In this document: in pieces, positions 15,541-21,934 of the stretch
How the letters are laid out: each line of letters starts with the position of its first letter
Numbering within the stretch: the first letter of the stretch is position 1
DNA from: an uncultured Roseburia sp.
Lineage (GTDB): Bacteria > Bacillota > Clostridia > Lachnospirales > Lachnospiraceae
DNA: 22,856 bases
Assembly (NCBI GenBank): GCA_910584215.1
Contig: CAJTYI010000049.1
Coordinates: 1 to 22,856 of the forward strand
Direction of reading: 5' to 3'
Program-made: the position numbers and the translations under genes
Notes under the pieces: generated by a model
Told to the model about the DNA's origin: nothing
The model's input: only the letters and a program-made list of their open reading frames with translations
Database searches by the model: none

Positions 15541-16755
15541 ATGTTTCAAGTAAATGATAATTATCAAAAACTGCCGGGCAGCTATCTGTTCAGCACGATC
15601 GGCAAAAAGGTAAGCGCATTTTCGGCGGCCAATCCGGACAAAAAAGTGATTCGCCTTGGCATCGGCGATGTCACGCAGCCGATTGCTCCCGCGATCATTG
15701 CGGCGATGCACAAAGCGGTGGACGAGATGTCAAAGGCAGAGACCTTTCACGGTTACGCGCCCGATCTGGGGTATGATTTTTTGAGAAATGCGATTGTGGA
15801 ACACGATTATAGAGCGAGAGGATGTGATATTTCCGCTGACGAAATATTTGTTTCCGACGGAGCGAAGAGTGATTCCGGCAATATCCAGGAACTGTTTGAC
15901 GTGCACAACAGGATTGCAGTCTGTGACCCGGTCTATCCGGTTTATGTGGATTCCAATGTGATGGCCGGAAGAACCGGGACTTATGATGCCGCGACCGAGC
16001 GATGGAGCGATGTAATTTATATGCCCTGCACGATGGAGAATGACTTTGTTCCCGATTTCCCGAAGGAGACACCGGATATGATCTACCTGTGTCTGCCGAA
16101 TAATCCCACGGGTACGACGATTACAAAAGCGCAGCTTCAGGAATGGGTGGATTATGCCAACAAAGCAGGGGCGGTGATCATCTATGATGCGGCTTATGAG
16201 GCGTATATATCGGAGCCGGATGTGGCACACTCCATCTATGAGTGTGAGGGAGCTAGGACGTGCGCGATTGAGTTAAAGAGTTTTTCCAAGAATGCAGGGT
16301 TTACCGGGGTGCGTCTGGGCTATGCCGTTGTTCCAAAGGATTTGAAGTGCGGGGAAGTTTCTCTGAACGCAATGTGGGCGAGACGCCACGGCACCAAGTT
16401 TAACGGCGCGCCCTATATCGTACAGCGCGCAGGTGAGGCAGTCTATTCCGCCGAGGGCAAGGCCCAGTTAAAAGAGCAGGTTGCCTACTATATGAAGAAT
16501 GCCTCTGTGATTAAGGCCGGATTAAAAGAAGCAGGTTATACAGTGTTCGGCGGTGTCAATGCGCCCTACATCTGGTTAAAGACGCCGGCGGGGATGACGT
16601 CGTGGGAGTTCTTTGATCATCTGCTGGAACATGCCAATGTGGTCGGCACGCCGGGTTCCGGTTTCGGGCCGAGCGGGGAAGGATATTTTCGTCTGACTGC
16701 CTTTGGCAGTTATGAGAATACCGTTGCCGCGATAGAGCGCATCAAAGCACTGTGA
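15541..16755 (+). CDS. dapL: LL-diaminopimelate aminotransferase
   Basis: A PLP-dependent fold-type I aminotransferase of 404 residues. It converts tetrahydrodipicolinate directly to LL-diaminopimelate, the short route to lysine and cell-wall meso-DAP. The N-terminus NDNYQKLPGSYLFSTIGKKV and RLGIGDVTQPIAP are typical of DapL. PLP-site features are NNPTGT (187-192), YDAAYEAY (215-222), Schiff-base K250 in SFSKNAGFTG, and GVRLGY. The start at 15541 has AGAGAGGAG 10 nt upstream. A 12-codon in-frame extension to 15505 lies above this site and is unlike the family. It is single-gene, with its own promoter and terminators. Confidence 0.95.
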   Translation: MFQVNDNYQKLPGSYLFSTIGKKVSAFSAANPDKKVIRLGIGDVTQPIAPAIIAAMHKAVDEMSKAETFHGYAPDLGYDFLRNAIVEHDYRARGCDISADEIFVSDGAKSDSGNIQELFDVHNRIAVCDPVYPVYVDSNVMAGRTGTYDAATERWSDVIYMPCTMENDFVPDFPKETPDMIYLCLPNNPTGTTITKAQLQEWVDYANKAGAVIIYDAAYEAYISEPDVAHSIYECEGARTCAIELKSFSKNAGFTGVRLGYAVVPKDLKCGEVSLNAMWARRHGTKFNGAPYIVQRAGEAVYSAEGKAQLKEQVAYYMKNASVIKAGLKEAGYTVFGGVNAPYIWLKTPAGMTSWEFFDHLLEHANVVGTPGSGFGPSGEGYFRLTAFGSYENTVAAIERIKAL

Positions 16756-16760
16756 TCGCC

Positions 16761-16790
16761 GGGCCGCAGTTTTGCTAACGGTCCTTATGT
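16761..16790 (+). terminator. Weak hairpin after dapL
   Basis: GGGCCG (16761-16766) pairs with CGGTCC (16779-16784), including one G-T pair, followed by TTATGTTTTT. It lies 5 bp after the dapL stop. It probably works as a first, weak stop ahead of the stronger hairpin at 16805-16844. Confidence 0.4.
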
Positions 16791-16804
16791 TTTTCTGAGT
16801 CTTT

Positions 16805-16844
16805 AAACCTGCCATGCCGGACATGCTCCTGTGTGGCAGGTTTT
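16805..16844 (+). terminator. Terminator of dapL
   Basis: A perfect 10-bp stem (AAACCTGCCA, 16805-16814, with 16834-16843) with a partly structured loop, ending in TTTT. Confidence 0.75.
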
Positions 16845-16921
16845 CCTGCATGATACTGACAGATTGATGGTACCTTGCATGGCGTTAGGATGGCAGACGG
16901 AAAGAAAGGAATGTTTATAAG

Positions 16922-17677
16922 ATGAATGATCAATTTTCCAGGACGAAGCTTTTGTTGGGAGACGATGGCGTTAAGCGCCTTATGCGTGCCCGTGTGGCAG
17001 TGTTTGGCGTGGGCGGTGTCGGCGGTTATGCCGTGGAGGCCTTGGCGCGCAGCGGCGTGGGCGCGATCGATCTTGTTGATCATGACAGGGTATGCTCCTC
17101 AAATCTGAATCGCCAAATCATCGCCACCGCAAGCACGATCGGCCAGTACAAAGTGGATGTGATGCGCGCGCGTATTTTAGAGATCAATGCAGACGCAGCG
17201 GTACGTGTTCATCGGTGTTTCTTTTTGCCTGAAACCGCAAAGGAGTTTGATTTTTCCGCTTATTCCTATGTGGTGGACGCGGTGGACACGGTGACGGCAA
17301 AGATTGCGCTCGTGATGGAGGCGCAGAGGGCCGGAGTGCCCGTTATCAGCAGTATGGGCGCCGGGAATAAACTCGACGCCTTGGCATTTGAGGTGGCGGA
17401 CATCTATGAGACGTCCGTATGTCCGCTGGCGAGAGTGATGCGGCGGGAATTGAAAAAGCGCGGTATCCCAAAGCTGAAAGTCGTTTATTCAAAAGAGAAA
17501 CCGCGTAAGCCATTGTGGAATGACGGGGATGGGGCAGATGCTGTCGAACCGTGTGTGCCGGAAGATGGCCAGCCGGGTTTTGGCTGTCGGGTGGCGCCCG
17601 GTTCGGTGGCTTTTGTTCCCTCCGTGGCAGGGCTCATCCTTGCCGGTGAGGTGATACGGGACTTGGCACAGGTCTAG
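16922..17677 (+). CDS. tcdA: tRNA threonylcarbamoyladenosine dehydratase (ThiF/E1-like)
   Basis: A 251-residue ThiF/MoeB/E1-superfamily protein matching TcdA (CsdL). TcdA uses ATP to cyclise the t6A-37 modification of ANN-decoding tRNAs to ct6A. The nucleotide-binding loop GVGGVGG is at 29-35. LVDHDRVCSSNLNRQ carries the conserved Asp and Arg of E1-like adenylation sites. SSMGAGNKLD and the segment TSVCPLARVMRRELKKRGI are typical of this subfamily. AAGGA lies about 11 nt upstream of the ATG. The stop TAG coincides with the first three bases of the MITE-like element that follows. Confidence 0.9.
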   Translation: MNDQFSRTKLLLGDDGVKRLMRARVAVFGVGGVGGYAVEALARSGVGAIDLVDHDRVCSSNLNRQIIATASTIGQYKVDVMRARILEINADAAVRVHRCFFLPETAKEFDFSAYSYVVDAVDTVTAKIALVMEAQRAGVPVISSMGAGNKLDALAFEVADIYETSVCPLARVMRRELKKRGIPKLKVVYSKEKPRKPLWNDGDGADAVEPCVPEDGQPGFGCRVAPGSVAFVPSVAGLILAGEVIRDLAQV

Positions 17678-17837
17678 TGTACTGACCTGTTCATATTTCG
17701 CCAAATGACTTGCCTGAATTTCCATCTGCCACGTTGGCTTCAATCGACGATGCCACCGCATCGCCTCATTCAGCCGCCTTGTAGACTGAAAATTCATTCA
17801 GCGTCATTTAGCTGAAAATGAACGGGTCAGTACACTA
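17675..17837. mobile_element. MITE-like element with 20-bp terminal inverted repeats
   Basis: Outer sequences TAGTGTACTGACC-T-GTTCAT (17675-17694) and the complement of 17818-17837 match over 20 bp with one mismatch (T versus C). Both ends carry TA, as expected for TA target duplication by IS630/Tc1-mariner-type transposases, which often mobilise non-autonomous elements. The 163-bp interior has smaller dyads (CTGAA 17786-17790 with TTCAG 17797-17801) and no transposase. Removing the element with one TA leaves TAA instead of TAG, so the tcdA product is unchanged. A minus-strand open frame spans it but has no known domain. Confidence 0.75.
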
Positions 17838-17860
17838 AGTTATGGGAGATCAAGCGTGAA

Positions 17861-17897
17861 AGAGAATTTGCCCTGTGAGGTGCAAAATCTCTCTTTT
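17861..17897 (+). terminator. Hairpin after the MITE, probably the original tcdA terminator
   Basis: AGAGAATTTGC (17861-17871) pairs with GCAAAATCTCT (17882-17892), 10 of 11 positions, followed by CTTTTCTG. The element seems to have inserted between tcdA and this hairpin. Alternatively it is an attenuator for the glycosylase gene. Confidence 0.5.
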
Positions 17898-17932
17898 CTG
17901 TTTGGTTTGTCTGGAAAGGAATGATAAAAACG

Positions 17933-18451
17933 ATGGAATATACACATGTGGTACATACTTTTGGACCCGTCGTGAATCAGCAATCAAGAATACTGATTTT
18001 GGGTTCTGTTCCCTCGGTAAAGTCGCGCGAGACGCAGTTTTATTACGGCCATCCGCAAAACCGTTTCTGGCGTGTGCTGGCGGCTCTGTTTGAGGAGGAG
18101 ACGCCGCGCACCATCGAGGAAAAGAAGTCGTTTTTGCTCTCTCACGGGATCGCCCTTTGGGATGTCATAGAATCCTGCGATATCGCGGGTTCCTCGGACA
18201 GCTCGATTAAAAATGTGACAGCGAACGATATGACGGTGATCCTGCGGCAGGCGCCGATTGAGGCCATCTATACCAATGGCGGCAAGGCGCAGCAGTTGTA
18301 CCAGCGCTTTTGCAGGAAAGAGGGCGTGCCCAATGCAGTGCAGCTGCCCTCTACCAGCCCGGCCAATGCGGCCTGGAGTATAGAACGTCTGGTGGAGGCC
18401 TGGCGGCAGGCGTTGGCGGAGCACTTTATAAGACAGGAGGGGATGGATTGA
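17933..18451 (+). CDS. DNA-deoxyinosine (hypoxanthine) glycosylase, UDG superfamily
   Basis: A 172-residue base-excision repair enzyme. Motif A reads GSVPSVKSR (24-32) followed by YYGHPQNRFW (37-46), and motif B reads LPSTSPAN (138-145). This combination is typical of the hypoxanthine-DNA glycosylase branch (family 6) rather than uracil-specific Ung or MUG. It would remove hypoxanthine arising from adenine deamination. Two in-frame ATGs exist. ATG 17921 lies immediately after the AAAGGA site and is too close, so ATG 17933, 13 nt away, is chosen with some doubt. Its stop overlaps the TTG start of the next gene (TTGA). Confidence 0.88.
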   Translation: MEYTHVVHTFGPVVNQQSRILILGSVPSVKSRETQFYYGHPQNRFWRVLAALFEEETPRTIEEKKSFLLSHGIALWDVIESCDIAGSSDSSIKNVTANDMTVILRQAPIEAIYTNGGKAQQLYQRFCRKEGVPNAVQLPSTSPANAAWSIERLVEAWRQALAEHFIRQEGMD

Positions 18452-18885
18452 AGAAAGAAGAAATGACAATCGTTGATCTGCTGCTGGAAGCAGTCGGCAT
18501 AGTTTCGATTGCTGCGTATTGTGGTTTACAGATCTATTATGGAATTTTGTATGCTGAGAGCAATGCCATGGTACAGATTATCATGAACCTGCTGGCCTTT
18601 CTATTGGTCTATCTGGGCCTGACTATGATGCAGTTTTACCCGGAGCGTGTCAATCATTTGACCAAAGAGGCGTGTACCGGAAAGATTCGGCGCTACACCA
18701 TCGTTATGGCGCGTTTTGAAAAGTTGATCTTTGCGGTTTCACTGCTGTTTACCAGTGTCTGCGACGTGCTGGGGATTAAGCTGCACCAGGGCGGCTGGTT
18801 GGTGGGCGTTTTGATGCTTGCGGTTGTGATCTACTATGAAACCAAGATCGTTCGGCTGATCAAAGAAAAATACGACAAGAAATAA
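18448..18885 (+). CDS. Small polytopic membrane protein, unknown function
   Basis: A 145-residue protein with three to four hydrophobic helices (about 7-28, 37-60, 80-103 and 108-128) and a basic C-terminal tail rich in K and R. I do not recognise a family. The TTG start at 18448 is chosen because AGGAGGGG lies 6 nt upstream; the first ATG (18463) has only a purine-rich stretch before it. It overlaps the glycosylase stop by two bases, so the two genes are translationally coupled. Nothing in the sequence shows a link to DNA repair. Confidence 0.75.
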   Translation: MKKEEMTIVDLLLEAVGIVSIAAYCGLQIYYGILYAESNAMVQIIMNLLAFLLVYLGLTMMQFYPERVNHLTKEACTGKIRRYTIVMARFEKLIFAVSLLFTSVCDVLGIKLHQGGWLVGVLMLAVVIYYETKIVRLIKEKYDKK

Positions 18886-18914
18886 CAAACGGAAGCCTTA
18901 GGCTTCCGTTTGTT
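18884..18914. terminator. Bidirectional terminator between convergent genes
   Basis: A perfect 14-bp stem (18884-18897 with 18901-18914) with a 3-nt loop. It overlaps the last bases of the membrane-protein stop codon and stands between it and the convergent reductase gene. Confidence 0.85.
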
Positions 18915-18964
18915 ATGGTACAGAAAAATAGATAGTTGCCCACTGTTTCATACGGTTACCAGGT

Positions 18965-20506
18965 TTAGGCCGTATATTTTTCTATCAGGGCTTCCAATTT
19001 ATCGTGGTTTTCGATTATCCATTCGTCATAGGTCGTGTCGCAGGCGGCGACCATTTTGCCCAGTTCCACTAAAAATGTCGGAATATCTGTTACTGCAATT
19101 GCCCTGCCCGCTTCGCTGATTACTTCCTGGCCTTGCAGGGGGTTGCCGTCGATAAAAATGGCAAATGCAGGTTTGGGACCATCCGGGGTTTGTTTGACAG
19201 CTCCGCGGAATCCGATCGTGCCGATCTGATGGGTGGCACAGGAGGACGGACAGCCGGATATGTGTATTTTAGGCAGCACACCGTCCGCAAAATTTTCTGT
19301 TTTTACTGCCTCGACACAGGAGCGCAGCAGTGCCTGGGAGTCACCCACGCCGACCTGGCAGATACTGTTGCCGATGCAGGCGACGGAAGTTTCAAACAGT
19401 GTCGACGCGCTGTCCGCAGTGGCCTCTAAGACATGGGTGGCCTCGCTGGCATTGCAGTTGATGATATAAAGTCCCTCCTCCGGCGTAAGACGGATTTCCA
19501 CATGCGGCATGTCCTTGATTAACGCGTAGAGATCGGCTGCTTTTTGGGGAGAGAGAACCCCGCCGAGCGGTTGGTAAAAGATTGCGTACAGCCCGTCCTG
19601 CATCTGTGGAATCAGACGCTTTTGGGCAGAGAGCGTGCCGCAGCCAGTCTTGGCGAGCATTGGGACAGTGACTGTTATATCAAGGTGTTCCGTGGATAGA
19701 ACTTCTTTTAGTTTCTCGTGGTAGGCAGATACAAACCCCTCTTTGCCGAGTGTTTCCTGCATGAACCGTGTCCTGGCGCGCCCGCGGTTTTCGTAATTGC
19801 CGTAAGTGACAAACGTGTTTACCATCGCCTTGATATAATAGAGAATCTTTTCCGGTGAGATATGCTCTGCCACAACGAGTCCGGGAAGCGGTTTGTTGCC
19901 GAGCCCTCCGGCGGCATAGACATCAAAGGTCTTATCCGGGTTGGCGACGAAGCCTAAATCGCGAAATGTTGCGTGCACCTCATTAGCGGGAGAATCGGAA
20001 AACGCAACTTTTAGCTTGCGCGGGAATTTGACCGCTTTGATAAAATTCATCATATAGTCGCCGGCAGCCTGGGCGAACGGCAGCACGTCAAAATACCCCT
20101 CTTTGGACACGCCGGAGAGAGGGGAGGCCATCACATTGCGCGGAAAGTCACCGCCGCCGCCTCGTGATACCATGCCCGCTTTCCAAGCCTCTTCCATGAG
20201 GTCGGTCAACTGTTCCGCCTTGATATTGTGCATCTGCACCGATTGGCAGGTTGTGAGCTTTAGGAGATCAATCTTATATTTTTCACACGCTTCGACGATA
20301 AAGCGAAGACGCTCGCTGGTGATCTGTCCTCCGGCCATGCGGAGGCGAAGCATATGGTATGCGCCGCCGCGCTGCGCATAACTGCCATAGCCGCCCGAAA
20401 ACCCCTTATATTGCGCAACGGTGAGTTCTTTTCGTTGAAACTGCATTGTTTTTTCTCTAAATTCTTCAAGATCCGGGTAAAACTCTTGGTAGAAATCGTT
20501 ATTCAT
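18965..20506 (-). CDS. Ferredoxin-dependent sirohaem nitrite/sulfite reductase
   Basis: A 513-residue sirohaem and [4Fe-4S] reductase that takes nitrite to ammonia or sulfite to sulfide by six-electron transfer. The cluster/sirohaem cysteines are C377-x5-C383 (CIGNSIC) and C419-x3-C423 (CPSSC). Two ferredoxin-like half domains (about 40-110 and 300-365) and sirohaem-binding basic segments (RGRARTRF, about 241-248) follow the family plan. Sequence alone does not separate nitrite from sulfite as substrate. No electron-transfer subunit is adjacent. The start has GGAGG 6 nt upstream. Its upstream region carries a strong hairpin and two direct repeats that may be operator sites. Confidence 0.9.
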   Translation of the reverse strand: MNNDFYQEFYPDLEEFREKTMQFQRKELTVAQYKGFSGGYGSYAQRGGAYHMLRLRMAGGQITSERLRFIVEACEKYKIDLLKLTTCQSVQMHNIKAEQLTDLMEEAWKAGMVSRGGGGDFPRNVMASPLSGVSKEGYFDVLPFAQAAGDYMMNFIKAVKFPRKLKVAFSDSPANEVHATFRDLGFVANPDKTFDVYAAGGLGNKPLPGLVVAEHISPEKILYYIKAMVNTFVTYGNYENRGRARTRFMQETLGKEGFVSAYHEKLKEVLSTEHLDITVTVPMLAKTGCGTLSAQKRLIPQMQDGLYAIFYQPLGGVLSPQKAADLYALIKDMPHVEIRLTPEEGLYIINCNASEATHVLEATADSASTLFETSVACIGNSICQVGVGDSQALLRSCVEAVKTENFADGVLPKIHISGCPSSCATHQIGTIGFRGAVKQTPDGPKPAFAIFIDGNPLQGQEVISEAGRAIAVTDIPTFLVELGKMVAACDTTYDEWIIENHDKLEALIEKYTA

Positions 20507-20531
20507 GGGAAACCTCCATTTTCAGATAAAT

Positions 20532-20560
20532 AAAATAAACGCAGACGAAGCGTTTATTTT
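20532..20560 (-). promoter_or_regulatory. Terminator-like hairpin in the reductase leader
   Basis: A perfect 11-bp stem (20532-20542 with 20550-20560) with a 7-nt loop. Read on the minus strand it ends in TTTATTTTATTTAT, just upstream of the ribosome binding site. It could be an attenuator for the reductase, or the terminator of the minus-strand genes at 20577-21553. Confidence 0.55.
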
Positions 20561-20579
20561 CAAGTAGCTGTGAAGCTTA
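20561..20579. repeat. Direct repeat copy A, upstream of the reductase
   Basis: CAAGTAGCTGTGAAGCTTA, matched at 17 of 19 positions by copy B at 20641-20659. The core TAGCT-N4-AGCTT is a short dyad. It lies about 55 bp upstream of the reductase start and overlaps the end of the small ORF 20577-20882. Confidence 0.5.
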
Positions 20580-20882
20580 CGTATGACTTATAAGGCAGCG
20601 CAGCATTCGGATAAAAGAAACGCAAATCGAAACTGCCAAACAAGTAGCTGCGAAACTTAGGCTATGTGCATTTGACAGGTTGAAAGCTGTATATGTTCGA
20701 TCCAGAAAGATACAATTTGAGTAAACATAATCTATGGATGATAGTTCAATATGATTTGTGGTCTCATACCCGTCATGGATTATTTTATTATAAAATATAG
20801 AATGGAAAAATACCAGAAAAATATTCACGATACCGCGAGGAATCAAAAAATCATAGAGAATATCCCCAAATTTTTGCTTCAT
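20577..20882 (-). CDS. Hypothetical small protein, possibly truncated
   Basis: A 101-residue open frame whose ATG overlaps the stop of the preceding lipoprotein gene (ATGA) and has GGAGCGGA just upstream, which supports translation. Residues 5-35 are hydrophobic with aromatic residues and could form one membrane segment. The last about 30 residues are translated from DNA containing the two direct repeats, and may be read-through of non-coding sequence after a truncation. I do not recognise a family. Confidence 0.4.
   Translation of the reverse strand: MKQKFGDILYDFLIPRGIVNIFLVFFHSIFYNKIIHDGYETTNHIELSSIDYVYSNCIFLDRTYTAFNLSNAHSLSFAATCLAVSICVSFIRMLRCLISHT
20641..20659. repeat. Direct repeat copy B
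   Basis: CAAGTAGCTGCGAAACTTA, 80 bp from copy A in the same orientation. Confidence 0.5.
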
Positions 20883-21553
20883 TCCGCTCCATCCAAATTG
20901 TATATAATTGCTAACGCAATCTTTCCAGCCATATCTTTATCACTTGTATTCTGCGGTGACTTTCCATAAATAGCAAAGCAGTATCCGTTATACGCCCAGT
21001 CTATCATAAACATATCTCCGGATTCATTAACCCTCATATAAGGAAAAATAAATGTTCCGTTTGCAGTTGGTGCCGTCCATTCAATTTTGGTGGCATCCAC
21101 AAAAACTTCATTCGGCAGAACAAATTCCTCTCCTTTACAGGCAGCAAACGTACAGAGTCCGACATTATCTAATTCAAAGTCAATTTGTAATTCATCTTCC
21201 TCAGTTTTTATAACCTCAACGTTTGATGTGATCGTGGCATGCTCCAACACTTCTTTGGGATTGCCGAATACGTCTGCGTTTACTATCTCCACTTCGCCCG
21301 AACCGATATGGTTTTCTCCCTCATCTTTCGATTCCGTTCCAACATTTGCTTCCTCTGAAGCGAAGCCCCATTCTGTTTCTTGGATTTTCCTTTCTGCATC
21401 GTATTCTGCTGCGGTATCACCGGCATTAAGGGCGTTTGTTTCTTCTTCTGTCTGAATAGATGCGGGTGACATATTGCTGCACCCCGCTAATCCTAATAAA
21501 ACACCGCTTACAAGAAGCAGACAGCTTAATGTTCTATGATTTTTATGACGCAT
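20879..21553 (-). CDS. Putative lipoprotein, unknown function
   Basis: A 224-residue exported lipoprotein. A basic N-terminus and hydrophobic stretch end in the lipobox LAGC with C25 as the lipidated residue. An acidic, low-complexity linker (about 30-90) leads to a beta-rich domain (about 95-224) with FIFPYMRVNESGDMFMIDWA and WAYNGYCFAIYGKS. The latter has the look of small Lachnospiraceae lipoprotein domains, but I cannot name a family. AAGGAG precedes the ATG at normal distance. A small ORF overlaps its stop, suggesting a two-gene unit driven by the promoter at 21598-21606. Confidence 0.75.
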   Translation of the reverse strand: MRHKNHRTLSCLLLVSGVLLGLAGCSNMSPASIQTEEETNALNAGDTAAEYDAERKIQETEWGFASEEANVGTESKDEGENHIGSGEVEIVNADVFGNPKEVLEHATITSNVEVIKTEEDELQIDFELDNVGLCTFAACKGEEFVLPNEVFVDATKIEWTAPTANGTFIFPYMRVNESGDMFMIDWAYNGYCFAIYGKSPQNTSDKDMAGKIALAIIYNLDGAE

Positions 21554-21597
21554 AACACATCTCCTTTCTACTGAAAAATTCGATTTGCCGATAGATT

Positions 21598-21606
21598 ATT
21601 ATAGCA
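21598..21606 (-). promoter_or_regulatory. Extended -10 promoter of the lipoprotein gene
   Basis: TGCTATAAT read on the minus strand, about 45 bp upstream of the start codon. No good -35 box is seen, as is usual for extended -10 promoters. The same nine bases occur in the promoter at 21872-21880. Confidence 0.6.
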
Positions 21607-21654
21607 TTTAAAACTTCAAAATAAAATAAGTTTCTTTGCACTTTGTAATATAGA

Positions 21655-21792
21655 ATGAATCCACTGGCGGCCCAGGAGCCGGACACCACGATTTCAGCAG
21701 AAATAAGGCAGATTGGCGGCCTTGGCATCTATATGGTTAAGAAGAGTATAAACGATATCTCCTATGAATACCAGGATGGAAAAAATAGATGA
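21655..21792 (+). pseudogene. C-terminal remnant of an HATPase (SpoIIAB/RsbW-like) gene
   Basis: Forty-five codons encode NPLAAQEPDTT, then IGGLGIYMVKKS and ISYEYQDGKN before a stop. This is the end of the GHKL ATPase fold in anti-sigma/serine kinase proteins: the loop before the glycine-rich box, the box GGLGIYMVKK, and the last strand. An in-frame TAA at 21646, just before the fragment, and the lack of the N-terminal two thirds mark it as a decayed piece. It lies between two divergent lipoprotein promoters. Confidence 0.65.
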
Positions 21793-21871
21793 AAAATTAA
21801 GAAGAAAATATAACAAATTATACCCCAAAAAATACAAATCATCCCATACCCACCAAAGCAAAATTCTTATC

Positions 21872-21880
21872 TGCTATAAT
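21872..21880 (+). promoter_or_regulatory. Extended -10 promoter of the substrate-binding protein
   Basis: TGCTATAAT, with no clear -35 box. The expected start point is near 21887, the first base of the hairpin that follows. Confidence 0.6.
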
Positions 21881-21886
21881 ATAAAA

Positions 21887-21906
21887 GCTCTGTGCCGGGA
21901 CAGAGC
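21887..21906 (+). promoter_or_regulatory. 5'-end hairpin of the substrate-binding protein mRNA
   Basis: GCTCTGT (21887-21893) and ACAGAGC (21900-21906) form a 7-bp stem with hexaloop GCCGGG at the predicted transcript start. A 5'-terminal stem commonly protects mRNA from decay. The loop has G at position 4 but G, not A, at position 1, so it is not a good ANTAR target. Confidence 0.5.
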
Positions 21907-21934
21907 GATCATGTCAGACGAAAGGTGAGGAAAA

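Noticed and set aside
17489..17797. Minus-strand 102-codon ORF spanning the MITE-like element
   Set aside because: It runs from the element into antisense tcdA sequence; I recognise no transposase motif and no conserved domain.
20680..20720. GTTCGATCC, similar to a tRNA T-loop
   Set aside because: The flanking bases form no T-stem, and no acceptor or anticodon arm can be drawn.
21543..21728. Minus-strand 61-codon ORF upstream of the lipoprotein
   Set aside because: It is antisense to the HATPase remnant and crosses the extended -10 promoter; it has no domain.
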